This document shows, one piece after another, positions 1 through 9,620 of a stretch of 64,000 bases of DNA. This stretch comes from Brasilonema sennae CENA114 (lineage in GTDB: Bacteria > Cyanobacteriota > Cyanobacteriia > Cyanobacteriales > Nostocaceae): the NCBI RefSeq assembly GCF_006968745.1, contig NZ_CP030118.1, positions 992,001-1,056,000 on the forward strand, read 5' to 3'. How positions within the stretch are numbered: the stretch's first letter is position 1; each line of letters begins with the position of its first letter. Both the position numbers and the translations under genes were made by a program. The notes beneath the pieces were generated by a model. That model was not told the origin of the DNA and did no database searches. It was given only the letters and a program-made list of their open reading frames with translations.

Positions 1-4
1 TCGT

Positions 5-1288
5 ATGCACTTTAATTCTTCTGTGACTCAGATTTCGAGTTTGCCATTAACGGGTGATCCTACTCCAAACGATTTTGAAATAGACAACAAAGATTTAGCA
101 GAAGTTCCACTCACTAGACACTCAGGTACAACATTCGTAGGTGATGGTTCTTTTGTGGGTCTGCGTAACAATTCATTGGTAAATCAAAAATCAGAAGAGC
201 TGCACAACACGTTTCTTGCGCATAAACAAGAACGCCAGTTAATTATTCTTCAAGATTTTCCAGATCCTGACGCTTTATCGTGTGCTTGGGCTTACCAGCT
301 CATAGCTCAGCAATATGACATAAAATGTGACATCGTTTACGCTGGTGCTTTGAGCCACCAAGAAAATATCGCTTTGGTCAAGCTGACAGGCTTACCCGCG
401 CAGCGTTGGACAATACAAACACTAAAAAGCAAGGACTTATCTTCTTACCAAGGTTTTGTTCTTATAGACAACCAGGGAACGACTTCTCAGCTAGTACCTG
501 TTGTTCAAGAGGTAGGGATACCAATAGTGGCGGTTATTGACCACCACAGTTTACAGAGTGACATGAAATCAGATTTTTTTGATGTTCGTCCCTCTGTACG
601 AGCAACAGCAACGATTTTCACTCAATACTTACAGTACGGACTACTGACTCTAGATAGCAGTATAAATCAACATGTAAAATGCGCGACTGCCTTGATGCAT
701 GGCTTGCGATCGGATACTAATAGACTGATGCAAGCACAGGAAGAAGATTTTATGGCAGCAGCGTATTTGAGTAAATTTTATGACGCGCAGTTGCTGAACG
801 CAATTCTACAGGCAAATCGTTCTAAGCGAGTCATGGATGTTATAGAGCGATCGCTCAAAAACCGCATCGTGCAAAATAACTTTTCTATTGCTGGTGTTGG
901 TTACTTACGCTACGATGACCGCGATGCAATACCCCAAGCGGCAGATTTTATTGTGACAGAAGAAAACGTCCACACAGCTTTGGTGTACGGTATTGTTCAC
1001 GATGAAGATGAAGAACTAGAGGTGGTGATTGGTTCTTTAAGAACAACCAAACTAACCCTCGATCCTGATGAGTTCATTAAAGAAGCCTTCGGTCAAGATA
1101 GCAGCGGACGCTTTTTCGGCGGTGGACGGACAAGCGCAGGTGGGTTTGAAATTCCGATGGGTTTCTTATCAGGAGGTAATGAAAATTCTGCTTATGCGAA
1201 GATGAAATGGGAAGTTTTCGATTCTCAGATTAAGCAGAAGCTTTTAAGATTGGTGAATCCGAAGGATAATCCTATACAGTCGGAGTAG
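5..1288 (+). CDS. DHH-family phosphoesterase (NrnA/oligoribonuclease-like)
   Basis: This 427-residue protein belongs to the DHH phosphoesterase superfamily, whose members hydrolyse short oligonucleotides or pAp with Mn2+. Residues 84-90 (DFPDPDA) give the first metal-binding motif, D155 lies in a further aspartate motif (LIDN), and D179-H180-H181 is the name-giving DHH signature. A glycine-rich stretch near residues 372-381 (GGGRTSAGG) is the DHHA1 substrate-binding signature. The first 75 residues are not conserved catalytic sequence. The ATG lies four bases from the window edge, so a start further upstream cannot be excluded. The exact substrate cannot be read from sequence. Confidence 0.85.
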   Translation: MHFNSSVTQISSLPLTGDPTPNDFEIDNKDLAEVPLTRHSGTTFVGDGSFVGLRNNSLVNQKSEELHNTFLAHKQERQLIILQDFPDPDALSCAWAYQLIAQQYDIKCDIVYAGALSHQENIALVKLTGLPAQRWTIQTLKSKDLSSYQGFVLIDNQGTTSQLVPVVQEVGIPIVAVIDHHSLQSDMKSDFFDVRPSVRATATIFTQYLQYGLLTLDSSINQHVKCATALMHGLRSDTNRLMQAQEEDFMAAAYLSKFYDAQLLNAILQANRSKRVMDVIERSLKNRIVQNNFSIAGVGYLRYDDRDAIPQAADFIVTEENVHTALVYGIVHDEDEELEVVIGSLRTTKLTLDPDEFIKEAFGQDSSGRFFGGGRTSAGGFEIPMGFLSGGNENSAYAKMKWEVFDSQIKQKLLRLVNPKDNPIQSE

Positions 1289-1303
1289 AATCATCAGGAG
1301 GCA

Positions 1304-1336
1304 GTGCTACAACGCGGGTTAAGCGCGTTATAGCAC
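1304..1336. repeat. Imperfect palindrome (hairpin) behind the DHH gene
   Basis: GTGCTA-C-AACGCG pairs with CGCGTT-A-TAGCAC around a seven-base loop. No T-run follows, so it is better called a dispersed palindromic repeat than a terminator. A second inverted repeat (TTAGTCCTTAGT / ACTAAGGACTAA) follows at about 1348-1384. Confidence 0.6.
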
Positions 1337-1498
1337 CTGCCATTCCTTAGTCCTTAGTAACCAAAGACAAAGGACTAAGGACTAAATATCCTTGGGATAT
1401 TTCCTCCACTGTATGGGTAAAACACCACTTGCATCCACGAGCATTTATTCGCACTGCCTCGCCTCCAAACAGCTTACGCTCACAAAGGACATTCCGCC

Positions 1499-1993
1499 GT
1501 GGAACTGTATTTAATCCGTCATGGTATAGCTGAAGAAAGGCGACCAGATCTTAAAGACGAGGAACGCTCACTGACAAAAGAAGGTCGAGAAAAAACGGAG
1601 AAAGTAGCCCAGCGATTGCGAAAGCTGGGTTTGCATTTTGATTTGATTGCGAGTAGTCCCTTAATACGAGCTCGCCAAACAGCAGAAATTCTTATAGCCG
1701 CAGGGCTGAGTTCTAAGGTAGAGGAATGTTCCTATCTCGCTCCAGATGGTCGGATTGAAAATTGGGCTGTAGACTGGTTGAGTCCAAGAAATTATTCACC
1801 CCAAACCCAACTTGCTTTGGTTGGACATGAACCAGATTTGAGCGCTTGGGCAGAAATTCTTTTATGGGGACAAGCAAAAGCAACGTTAGTTTTGAAAAAA
1901 GCGGGTATGATTGGGGTAAAACTACCAGAAAAAGGCTCCCCTCTGGGTCGTAGTCAGATGTTTTGGTTGACGCCACCCAAGTACTTGCTCTAA
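1499..1993 (+). CDS. sixA: Phosphohistidine phosphatase SixA-like
   Basis: This is a 164-residue histidine phosphatase (phosphoglycerate-mutase superfamily) with the catalytic LIRHG motif at residues 5-9 (H8), an arginine in SSPLIRARQTAE and the second histidine in VGHEPDLS. SixA proteins remove phosphate from phosphohistidine on phosphotransfer proteins, and the length matches the family. The start is a GTG. It is followed after 116 bp by citrate synthase on the same strand; the in vivo substrate is unknown. Confidence 0.85.
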   Translation: MELYLIRHGIAEERRPDLKDEERSLTKEGREKTEKVAQRLRKLGLHFDLIASSPLIRARQTAEILIAAGLSSKVEECSYLAPDGRIENWAVDWLSPRNYSPQTQLALVGHEPDLSAWAEILLWGQAKATLVLKKAGMIGVKLPEKGSPLGRSQMFWLTPPKYLL

Positions 1994-2109
1994 CAGTAGA
2001 GTAACGTTTCTGAAAGAATTTTTAGGAGAACGGATACTGTTATGGTGATAACAATTTCTGGTAAGTTAGCCTGAAAAGATCTTTCAAAAAAAAAGCAGAT
2101 GGTGTTGCC

Positions 2110-3246
2110 ATGATGGTGTGCGAATATAAGCCTGGTTTGGATGGCATTCCCGCCGCTCAATCCAGTATTAGCAATGTTGACGGACAAAAGGGAATACTAG
2201 AATATCGTGGCATCCGGATTGAGGAACTAGCAGAAAAAAGTACATTTTTGGAAACTGCTTATCTGCTAATTTGGGGTGAGCTGCCTACATCGAAAGAACT
2301 CGCAGCATTTGAGGATGAAGTTCACTCTCACAGACGGATCAAATATCACATTTGCGACATGATGAAGTGCTTTCCAGAAAGCGGTCATCCGATGGATGCA
2401 CTCCAAGCCTCAGCCGCAGCATTAGGCTTGTTTTATTCACGTCGTGACTTGAATAATCCTGCTTACATTCGGGATGCTGTCGTTCGCCTCATAGCAAAGA
2501 TTCCGACAATGGTGGCGGCGTTCCAGTTAATGCGAAATGGGAATGATGCAATACGTCCCCATGCGGACTTAGACTATTCTGGCAACTTTCTGTACATGCT
2601 GAATGAGAAAGTACCAGACCCATTGGCGGCGCGGATTTTTGATATCTGCTTGATACTTCACGCTGAACACACAATGAACGCCTCCACCTTTAGTGCAAGG
2701 GTTACAGCGTCTACTCTAACTGATCCATACGCAGTGGTAGCTAGTGCGGTGGGAACGTTAGGAGGACCGCTACACGGTGGAGCGAATGAAGAAGTCGTTG
2801 AGATGTTGGAAGACATTGGCTTTGTAGAAAATGTCCGTCCCTACATAGAAGATTGTCTAGAACGCAAAGCCAAGATTATGGGTTTTGGACATCGTGTCTA
2901 CAAAGTGAAAGACCCACGCGCCACGATTTTACAGAACTTGGCAGAACAGCTGTTTACCAAGTTTGGGCATGACAAGTACTATGACATTGCCGTAGAAATG
3001 GAAAGGGTGGTGCAGGAAAAACTCGGTCACAAAGGAATTTATCCCAACGTTGACTTTTATTCTGGTTTGGTGTATAGGAAGTTGGGAATTCCTACAGATC
3101 TGTTTACGCCAATATTTGCGATCGCCCGTGTAGCTGGTTGGTTAGCACATTGGAAAGAACAGCTAGAAGAAAACCGGATTTTCCGTCCTACCCAAGTTTA
3201 CGACGGTAAGCATGACGTTTCTTACACTCCCATCGACCAGCGGTAG
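2110..3246 (+). CDS. gltA: Citrate synthase
   Basis: A 378-residue type I/II-like citrate synthase condenses acetyl-CoA and oxaloacetate at the entry to the cyanobacterial TCA pathway. The catalytic triad is visible as H222 (LHGGANEE), H261 (GFGHRVYK) and D315 (VDFYSG). Length and architecture match the short bacterial/cyanobacterial form. It begins ATGATG, and either methionine could be the start. It stands about 300 bp upstream of ndhA; the two are probably separate transcripts, because the gap holds no sign of coupling. Confidence 0.95.
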   Translation: MMVCEYKPGLDGIPAAQSSISNVDGQKGILEYRGIRIEELAEKSTFLETAYLLIWGELPTSKELAAFEDEVHSHRRIKYHICDMMKCFPESGHPMDALQASAAALGLFYSRRDLNNPAYIRDAVVRLIAKIPTMVAAFQLMRNGNDAIRPHADLDYSGNFLYMLNEKVPDPLAARIFDICLILHAEHTMNASTFSARVTASTLTDPYAVVASAVGTLGGPLHGGANEEVVEMLEDIGFVENVRPYIEDCLERKAKIMGFGHRVYKVKDPRATILQNLAEQLFTKFGHDKYYDIAVEMERVVQEKLGHKGIYPNVDFYSGLVYRKLGIPTDLFTPIFAIARVAGWLAHWKEQLEENRIFRPTQVYDGKHDVSYTPIDQR

Positions 3247-3542
3247 AGTGATCAGGGGATTATGAGGGAAGCAGAGAATTTTCCTACACTCCCTCACTCC
3301 CTGACTGCCACACTCCCACCACTAAGGGTTTTCTTCGTAAATCCCAATCCTTACCATCAGTAGAAATTCTCGTCTGGATAAAGGGGCGAAAACCATCCAA
3401 CGATATACTAGGCATGGGAATTGCAAAAAATCTTAAATTTTGCATGATTTAGGCAGAAATATTAATGAGCGAATTTACAGTTATTAACAAGTGTGGATAG
3501 TTGTAAAGGACAATGATCTAAAGGACTTGAAGAGCAAAAGAC

Positions 3543-4661
3543 ATGAATTCAGGAATTGATCTGCAAGGAACTTTTATAGAATCCCTCATGGATTTGGGAC
3601 TAAGCGCTGGTCTAGCCAAGTCAATTTGGATGCCAGTGCCGATGATACTAATGATTATTGGTGCTACAGTCGGTGTCCTAACCTGCGTTTGGTTAGAGCG
3701 GAAAATTTCTGCAGCCGCACAGCAGCGGATTGGTCCTGAATATATTGGTCCTTTAGGTTTGCTGGCTCCAGTAGCAGATGGTATGAAGCTGGTTTTCAAA
3801 GAAGACGTGGTACCAGCTAAGTCCGACGCCTTACTATTTACCCTTGGTCCAATTATCGTAGTGTTGCCAGTGTTTCTGTCCTACCTGATTGTGCCATTTG
3901 GACAGAATCTGGTGATTACAGATGTTGGGATGGGCGTGTTCTTGTGGATTGCTTTATCTAGCATTCAACCTATTGGCTTGTTGATGGCTGGTTATGCATC
4001 CAACAACAAATACTCTCTCCTGGGAGGGTTGCGGGCAGCAGCGCAGTCAATTAGCTATGAGATTCCGTTGGCACTTGCAGTGCTGGCGGTCGCCATGATG
4101 TCCAATAGCCTCAGCACCATCGACATCGTGGAACAGCAATCCGGTTATGGCATTCTTGGCTGGAACGTATGGCGTCAACCAGCTGGGTTTATCATCTTTT
4201 GGATAGCAGCCCTAGCCGAATGCGAACGATTACCCTTCGACTTACCCGAAGCAGAAGAAGAACTGGTTGCTGGTTATCAGACTGAATACTCTGGTATGAA
4301 ATTCGCTCTTTTCTACCTGAGTTCCTACGTTAACCTGGTCCTTTCTGCCCTGCTAGTATCAGTTTTGTATCTGGGTGGTTGGGATTTTCCGATTCCCATT
4401 AACCTGATAGCGAGCACTTTGGGAGTCAGTGAAACAAATCCCGTGTTGCAGGTTGTAACCGCCTCCTTGGGAATCACCATGACTGTACTCAAAGCATACT
4501 TCCTGGTCTTTCTAGCAATTCTGTTGCGCTGGACAGTACCACGTGTTCGTATTGACCAATTGCTAGATTTAGGATGGAAGTTCTTGCTGCCTGTTGGTTT
4601 GGTTAACTTGCTACTAACTGCAGCCCTGAAACTTGCCTTTCCCTTTGCCTTTGGTGGTTAG
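3543..4661 (+). CDS. ndhA: NAD(P)H-quinone oxidoreductase subunit 1 (NdhA)
   Basis: This 372-residue multi-pass protein is the NuoH/ND1 homologue of the NDH-1 complex in the thylakoid membrane, which forms part of the quinone site. Seen are several hydrophobic helices, the conserved [15 protein letters not shown] segment (about residues 58-68) and the acidic loop [21 protein letters not shown] typical of ND1. The product feeds cyclic and respiratory electron flow. The gene leads the order ndhA-ndhI-ndhG-ndhE, the usual cyanobacterial arrangement, with 54 bp before ndhI. Confidence 0.97.
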   Translation: MNSGIDLQGTFIESLMDLGLSAGLAKSIWMPVPMILMIIGATVGVLTCVWLERKISAAAQQRIGPEYIGPLGLLAPVADGMKLVFKEDVVPAKSDALLFTLGPIIVVLPVFLSYLIVPFGQNLVITDVGMGVFLWIALSSIQPIGLLMAGYASNNKYSLLGGLRAAAQSISYEIPLALAVLAVAMMSNSLSTIDIVEQQSGYGILGWNVWRQPAGFIIFWIAALAECERLPFDLPEAEEELVAGYQTEYSGMKFALFYLSSYVNLVLSALLVSVLYLGGWDFPIPINLIASTLGVSETNPVLQVVTASLGITMTVLKAYFLVFLAILLRWTVPRVRIDQLLDLGWKFLLPVGLVNLLLTAALKLAFPFAFGG

Positions 4662-4715
4662 TCATTAGCACGAAGGACAAATGACGCTGATAACTTCAAA
4701 AGAGAGAGACACAAT

Positions 4716-5297
4716 ATGTTGAAGTTCCTTAAGCAAGTTGGTGATTACGCCAAAGAAGCGGTGCAAGCTGGTCGCTATATAGGTCAGGGTCTTTCTGTTA
4801 CCTTTGACCATATGCGGCGTCGTCCAGTCACCGTGCAGTACCCTTACGAGAAACTGATTCCTAGCGAACGATTTCGCGGTAGGATTCACTTTGAGTTTGA
4901 TAAGTGCATTGCCTGCGAAGTTTGTGTTCGGGTTTGTCCGATCAACCTGCCTGTAGTGGATTGGGATTTCGATAAGGCAACCAAAAAGAAAAAACTCAAA
5001 CACTATAGCATCGACTTTGGAGTTTGTATCTTCTGTGGTAACTGCGTGGAATTTTGTCCCACGAACTGTCTGTCAATGACAGAAGATTATGAACTTTCTA
5101 CTTATGATCGCCATGAATTGAACTATGACAGCGTGGCGCTTGGTCGTTTGCCCTACAAGGTCACTTTAGACCCAATGGTCACACCTTTGCGTGAGCTCGT
5201 TTATTTACCGAAGGGTGTTACTGATCCCCACGGTTTGCCTGCTGATGCACCTCGCCCTGGTGCGCGTCCAGAAGACCTTGTAGAGCAGGAAAAGTAA
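4716..5297 (+). CDS. ndhI: NAD(P)H-quinone oxidoreductase subunit I (NdhI), 8Fe ferredoxin-like
   Basis: A 193-residue peripheral-arm subunit of NDH-1 that carries two [4Fe-4S] clusters. Both cysteine motifs are intact: [12 protein letters not shown] (about residues 64-75) and [12 protein letters not shown] (about 103-114). The subunit passes electrons from ferredoxin towards plastoquinone. Its length is normal, and it lies between ndhA and ndhG in one operon. Confidence 0.97.
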   Translation: MLKFLKQVGDYAKEAVQAGRYIGQGLSVTFDHMRRRPVTVQYPYEKLIPSERFRGRIHFEFDKCIACEVCVRVCPINLPVVDWDFDKATKKKKLKHYSIDFGVCIFCGNCVEFCPTNCLSMTEDYELSTYDRHELNYDSVALGRLPYKVTLDPMVTPLRELVYLPKGVTDPHGLPADAPRPGARPEDLVEQEK

Positions 5298-5379
5298 AGG
5301 TAATTAGTCAAGAGTCAACAGTGCATAGTTTTTGACTCTTGACCTTTGACTATTAACTTTTAAGTGAGGACAAAAAACG

Positions 5380-5991
5380 GTGAATCTTGCGGAAGGAGTA
5401 CAGATTGTTTCATTTGGCATACTGGCAGTGATGTTGATTGGAACAGCACTCGGTGTGGTGCTGTTTGAAAACATCGTCCATTCAGCCTTTTTGCTAGGAG
5501 GCGTATTTGTTAGCATTGCTGGACTATACCTATTGCTAAATGGTGACTTTGTAGCAGCAGCGCAATTGCTAGTTTATGTTGGCGCAGTGAACGTGTTGAT
5601 TTTGTTTGCCATTATGCTGGTAAACAAGCGGCAAGCTTTTGCACCCTTCCCCACTGCTTGGGTACGCAAAGCACTCACAGGTGTAGTCAGTTTGGGATTG
5701 TTTGCACTTTTAAGTACGATGGTGTTAGCAACTCCTTGGTCACTGTCTACTGACATACCTCCAAGCAACACTATTGTTTTAATCGGTCAACATTTCTTCA
5801 CTGACTTTTTATTGCCTTTTGAACTCGCTTCCATTTTGCTGTTAATAGCAATGGTAGGCGCGATAATTTTGGCACGTCGCGAGTATCTGCCTGAACAGAC
5901 CATTTCTTCAGAACAACAGCAAGTTTTGACGTTACCAGAACGTCCTAGAGAATTGGTCTCAATCGGTGAATCAAGCCGCAATATTCAGTAA
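5380..5991 (+). CDS. ndhG: NAD(P)H-quinone oxidoreductase subunit 6 (NdhG)
   Basis: A 203-residue membrane subunit (NuoJ/ND6 homologue) with about five hydrophobic helices, including LLLNGDFVAAAQLLVYVGAVNVL, the ND6 pi-bulge helix region. The start is a GTG preceded by AAGTGAGGAC, a plausible ribosome binding site. The gap from ndhI carries a short inverted repeat of the AGTCAAGAGTCAA type; the gap to ndhE carries ATAACTG-like heptamers. Both spacers are repeat insertions inside an otherwise compact operon. Confidence 0.95.
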   Translation: MNLAEGVQIVSFGILAVMLIGTALGVVLFENIVHSAFLLGGVFVSIAGLYLLLNGDFVAAAQLLVYVGAVNVLILFAIMLVNKRQAFAPFPTAWVRKALTGVVSLGLFALLSTMVLATPWSLSTDIPPSNTIVLIGQHFFTDFLLPFELASILLLIAMVGAIILARREYLPEQTISSEQQQVLTLPERPRELVSIGESSRNIQ

Positions 5992-6000
5992 ACAGTTATC

Positions 6001-6046
6001 ACTGTTCATTGATAACTGATAACTGACAACTGATAACTGACAATGG
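6001..6046 (+). repeat. Heptamer-type tandem repeat (ATAACTG) between ndhG and ndhE
   Basis: Repeats of GATAACTGATAACTGACAACT-like heptamers fill the 70-bp spacer. The same unit recurs at 41790-41825 and near 48810. Short tandem heptamers of this type are characteristic of heterocystous cyanobacteria. Confidence 0.7.
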
Positions 6047-6062
6047 GGGAACACCAACATTC

Positions 6063-6368
6063 ATGCAGCTCCAATACTTTTTACTACTTGCAGCAGCTTT
6101 GTTCTGCATCGGTATCTATGGCTTAATTACTAGCCGTAATGCTGTCAGAGTGCTGATGTCGATTGAGTTGCTGCTTAATGCCGTTAATCTCAACTTAATG
6201 GCATTTTCCAATTACCTAGACTCAGTAGCAATAAAGGGTCAGGTATTTACCGTATTTGTTATTACCGTAGCAGCAGCTGAGGCGGCGGTAGGTTTAGCGA
6301 TCGTGCTTGCCATTTATCGTAACCGCGACACTGTTGATATGGAGCAGTTTAATCTCCTGAAGTGGTAA
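6063..6368 (+). CDS. ndhE: NAD(P)H-quinone oxidoreductase subunit 4L (NdhE)
   Basis: A 101-residue, three-helix subunit (NuoK/ND4L homologue) of the NDH-1 membrane arm. The motif [16 protein letters not shown] with its buried glutamate is diagnostic, as is the second glutamate in [18 protein letters not shown]. It ends four bases before the NAD kinase start, so the two are co-transcribed. Confidence 0.97.
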   Translation: MQLQYFLLLAAALFCIGIYGLITSRNAVRVLMSIELLLNAVNLNLMAFSNYLDSVAIKGQVFTVFVITVAAAEAAVGLAIVLAIYRNRDTVDMEQFNLLKW

Positions 6369-6372
6369 TTCT

Positions 6373-7296
6373 GTGGAGCTCAAACAGGTCATTATTGCTT
6401 ATAAAGCACGAGATTCCCAAAGTAAACGCTGGGCAGAAATTTGTGCAAAGCAACTAGAACATCGCCAATGCCAGGTTTTGATGGGACCAAGTGGACCCAA
6501 AGATAACCCATATCCGGTATTTTTGGCTTCAGCTGGACAACCCATTGACTTGGCTGTGGTACTTGGCGGTGATGGTACTGTTTTAACTGGTGCAAGACAT
6601 CTAGCCCCGGCTGGCGTCCCAATACTAGCAGTGAACGTGGGAGGTCATCTGGGGTTTTTAACCGAGTCTGTAGACGAATTTCAAGACACCGAACGAGTTT
6701 GGGATCGACTCTTAGAAGATCGTTACGCTGTGCAGCGGCGGATGATGTTGCAAGCCTCAGTCTTTGAGGGAGATAGGACACATTTGGAACCAGTGTCTGA
6801 ACGCTACCTGGCTTTAAATGAAATGTGTGTCAAACCCGCTTCCGCTGATAGGATGATTACCTCAATTCTAGAGATGGAAATTGATGGTGAGATCGTCGAT
6901 CAATACCAAGGGGACGGGTTAGTTATTTCTACTCCCACTGGTTCTACGGGTTACACCGTTTCTGCGAATGGTCCGATTATACATGATGGTATGGAGGCGA
7001 TTACTATCACTCCCATCTGTCCGATGAGTCTTTCTAGTCGTCCCCTCGTGTTACCCCCTGGTTCTGTCGTCAGCATTTGGCCTTTGGGTGATTACGATTT
7101 AAGTACCAAGTTGTGGACTGATGGGGTGTTAGCAACTTCGATTTGGCCCGGACACCGTGTTGATGTGCGGATGGCAGATTGTCGGGCTAAGTTTATCATT
7201 TTACGGGAAAACAACTCGTATTATCAGACGCTGCGAGAGAAGTTGCTGTGGGCAGGAACAAGAATTCGCTATAGTAGTGCGAGTCATGCGAATTGA
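6373..7296 (+). CDS. nadK: NAD(+) kinase
   Basis: A 307-residue cytosolic NAD kinase that phosphorylates NAD to NADP. Seen are the GGDGTVL motif (residues 65-71, catalytic Asp), the NE motif in ALNEMCVKP, and the glycine/threonine segment STPTGSTGYTVSANGPI. The start is a GTG four bases behind ndhE, so NADP supply and NDH-1 are coupled in one transcript. Cyanobacteria usually carry two NAD kinases; this is the ndh-linked one. Confidence 0.95.
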   Translation: MELKQVIIAYKARDSQSKRWAEICAKQLEHRQCQVLMGPSGPKDNPYPVFLASAGQPIDLAVVLGGDGTVLTGARHLAPAGVPILAVNVGGHLGFLTESVDEFQDTERVWDRLLEDRYAVQRRMMLQASVFEGDRTHLEPVSERYLALNEMCVKPASADRMITSILEMEIDGEIVDQYQGDGLVISTPTGSTGYTVSANGPIIHDGMEAITITPICPMSLSSRPLVLPPGSVVSIWPLGDYDLSTKLWTDGVLATSIWPGHRVDVRMADCRAKFIILRENNSYYQTLREKLLWAGTRIRYSSASHAN

Positions 7297-7346
7297 GAGT
7301 TGTTTTCTAGTTTCTCAATAGACTTTTTGATCTCAACTACCAGACG

Positions 7347-7376
7347 AAGCCTGCTTCTGCAGGCTTTGTTTGTTTA
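7347..7376 (+). terminator. Rho-independent terminator of the ndh-nadK operon
   Basis: An 8-bp perfect stem AAGCCTGC / GCAGGCTT with loop TTCT is followed by TTGTTTGTTT. It lies about 50 bp behind nadK. Confidence 0.85.
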
Positions 7377-7424
7377 GATAAGGCAGAACTGGCAGCAGAA
7401 CACGGTTAAAGTCACAATAAACCC

Positions 7425-7751
7425 CTACAACGATATCACTGTTTCTGCTATTTGAGTTCCCGCATGACGGGGGCGAAGGTGCAGGGTGATTTCGGTATCG
7501 AGGCGCTTGAGGAAAATAAGCAGCTTACCCTCACTGAACTATTGAAACTCTCCTCTCATCAAATACGATACTTCTGGCTGGGGAATCCCAAGAAGTTTGC
7601 TGATTTCCCGCTGTTTCAGGTTACGTTGTTTTAACAGGTTAAGTACCACAATCCCAATCTTGCCACGGGTAAAAAGTTCTTCTGCATCCTCTAAGCCAAG
7701 ATCAGCAAAAACGTTACCACTACTTTCTTCAAAAACGCTTTCTTCTGTCAT
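7425..7751 (-). pseudogene. HTH (XRE/HigA-type) antitoxin-like gene with an in-frame stop
   Basis: The minus strand reads MTEESVFEESSGNVFADLGL and then a helix-turn-helix (LKQREISKLLGIPQPEVSYLMRGEF), as in small XRE regulators that partner HigB-type toxins. A TAG at 7539-7541 cuts the frame at residue 70. Beyond it the same frame stays open and family-like (FSEGKLLIFLKRLDTEITLHLRP) to a stop at 7425-7427. The start is set at 7751 because GGAGGAAC lies just upstream; an earlier ATG at 7796 lacks this. No toxin gene sits beside it. It may make a truncated DNA-binding domain or be dead. Confidence 0.75.
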
Positions 7752-8006
7752 GGTTGTTCCTCCCGTGCGTCTGTTACCAAATTTACAATTCAACAAGCGT
7801 TAGTCAAATTATCAATAAAACTTTGCTAAATTCTCTCCAGGCTAGATAATAGTAAAGTGCTTATTGCTAAGTTATGCACAACTTCATCCAGCTATGGCAA
7901 TCCTAATTGAGTTGTGTTTGCGTAAGCGTACGCTGTCTTCGCTCAATTTTCTTAGTTTTCTGCCTTGTGTGTCCTCTGCGGTTCCTTATAAAATAGAAAC
8001 CAAATT

Positions 8007-9620
8007 ATGCGCCATATCAAACTCGCTCCAAATTGGTTGCGGTTTCTCATTGTCGTGGTGTTAGTGGTGGGTGTGTTTTTTCGCTTCTTCAATATTGATG
8101 GCAAAGTTTACGGACACGATGAAACTTACACCTCATTGCGAATTTCTGGATATACAAAGACAGAAATCAGACAGCAAATTTATAATAATCGTGTTGTTAA
8201 TAAAGAAGCTTTTGCTAAGTTCCAGCGTCTTAATCCTGAAAAAAATTTAGGTGATACACTGAAATCTTTAGCGATTGAAGACCCTCACCATCCTCCGCTT
8301 TATTATGTCATAGCACGATTGTGGGCACAAATCTTTGGCACTTCGGTGACAGCCATCAGAAGTTTGTCTGTCATTATTAGTTTGTTGGTATTTCCTTGTG
8401 TTTATTGGCTGTGTCGAGAATTATTTAACGTACCTTTTTCAGTACCTTTTTTGGCGATCGCACTCACAGCAATCTCCCCAATTCATCTCATCTACGCTCA
8501 AGAAGCACGAGAATATATTCTTTGGGTTGTCACAATATTAATCTCTAACGCTTCTTTGCTAAGAGCTTTACGATTAGAATCAAAACCACAAGTAAGCGAT
8601 CATCGCACTGTCACATGGGCAGTTTACACGTTTGCTTTAGCGCTCAGTCTTTATACATCTTTGCTCAGTGGATTTGTTGCGGTTGCTCATGGAATTTATG
8701 TCATGACAATCACAGGATTTCGCTGGACTAAAACAGCCAGACTTTATACAACAGCATCACTTTTGAGCTTTTTAGCTTTTACGCCTTGGATTTTAGTTAT
8801 TCTAACCAACCTGTTGCAATTTCATCGTGGAATAACAGAAACAACAGGTAAATTGTCACCATTTACTTTAATTCAATCTTGGCTACTCAAGCTAAGTCAG
8901 ATGTTTTTTGATTTCGACTTTGGCTTAGAAAATCCTTTCAGCTATTCCATAACCTATATTTTTTTGATTTTAGTTGGATATTCAATTTATTTTGTTTGTC
9001 GTACAACTCACCCAAAAATTTGGTTATTCATCGTGTTATCGATGGCTGTACCAGCACTACCTTTGATGCTTCCAGATTTATTTTTTGGAGGAACGCGGAC
9101 AATAGCATATGAGTATTTAATTCCTTCTTATTTGGGAATTCAACTAGCAGTTGCTTACTTCTTTGCTTATCAGCTCTATGATGGGATTCTCGCACTCCGG
9201 AGAATTTGGCAAATAATATTTGTAGTAGTTATTGTCTGTGGTGTGCTTTCTTGTGCTGTCAGTTCTCAAGCAGAAACTTGGTTGAGTAAGGGTGTTAGTT
9301 CTGGGAATCCACAAATCGCCAAAATCATCAATCAGGCTTCTCGTCCGCTTGTGATCAGTGATTCTTTTGGAATGCTTCCTGGAAAGGTCTTTTCTCTGAG
9401 TTATCTTGTAGAACCAAAAGTACAATTTCTGTTGATGAAGGACAAAAATATTCCTAAAATTCCCAATGGTTATACTGAGGTATTTTTACTGAATCCTTCA
9501 AGCACTTTGCGTCAAGGAATCGAAAAAAAATATAAGTCTAAACTATATAAAGTTTATAGTCAAAAATATGACTCACTATGGAAAGTAGATAAAACTTCAA
9601 GGAATCAAAAATTTAATTAA
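8007..9620 (+). CDS. GT-C type membrane glycosyltransferase (family 39-like)
   Basis: A 537-residue protein with a signal-anchor helix and about ten hydrophobic helices. An acidic pair in the first periplasmic loop (GHDETYTSL, about residues 34-42) and DPHHPPLYYVIARLW fit the ArnT/PMT-like GT-C fold, which uses polyprenyl-phosphate sugars outside the cytoplasmic membrane. The acceptor is unknown. The soluble C-terminal 130 residues show no motif I recognise. Base composition is A+T-rich, and the gene stands alone between repeat-rich spacers. Confidence 0.75.
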   Translation: MRHIKLAPNWLRFLIVVVLVVGVFFRFFNIDGKVYGHDETYTSLRISGYTKTEIRQQIYNNRVVNKEAFAKFQRLNPEKNLGDTLKSLAIEDPHHPPLYYVIARLWAQIFGTSVTAIRSLSVIISLLVFPCVYWLCRELFNVPFSVPFLAIALTAISPIHLIYAQEAREYILWVVTILISNASLLRALRLESKPQVSDHRTVTWAVYTFALALSLYTSLLSGFVAVAHGIYVMTITGFRWTKTARLYTTASLLSFLAFTPWILVILTNLLQFHRGITETTGKLSPFTLIQSWLLKLSQMFFDFDFGLENPFSYSITYIFLILVGYSIYFVCRTTHPKIWLFIVLSMAVPALPLMLPDLFFGGTRTIAYEYLIPSYLGIQLAVAYFFAYQLYDGILALRRIWQIIFVVVIVCGVLSCAVSSQAETWLSKGVSSGNPQIAKIINQASRPLVISDSFGMLPGKVFSLSYLVEPKVQFLLMKDKNIPKIPNGYTEVFLLNPSSTLRQGIEKKYKSKLYKVYSQKYDSLWKVDKTSRNQKFN

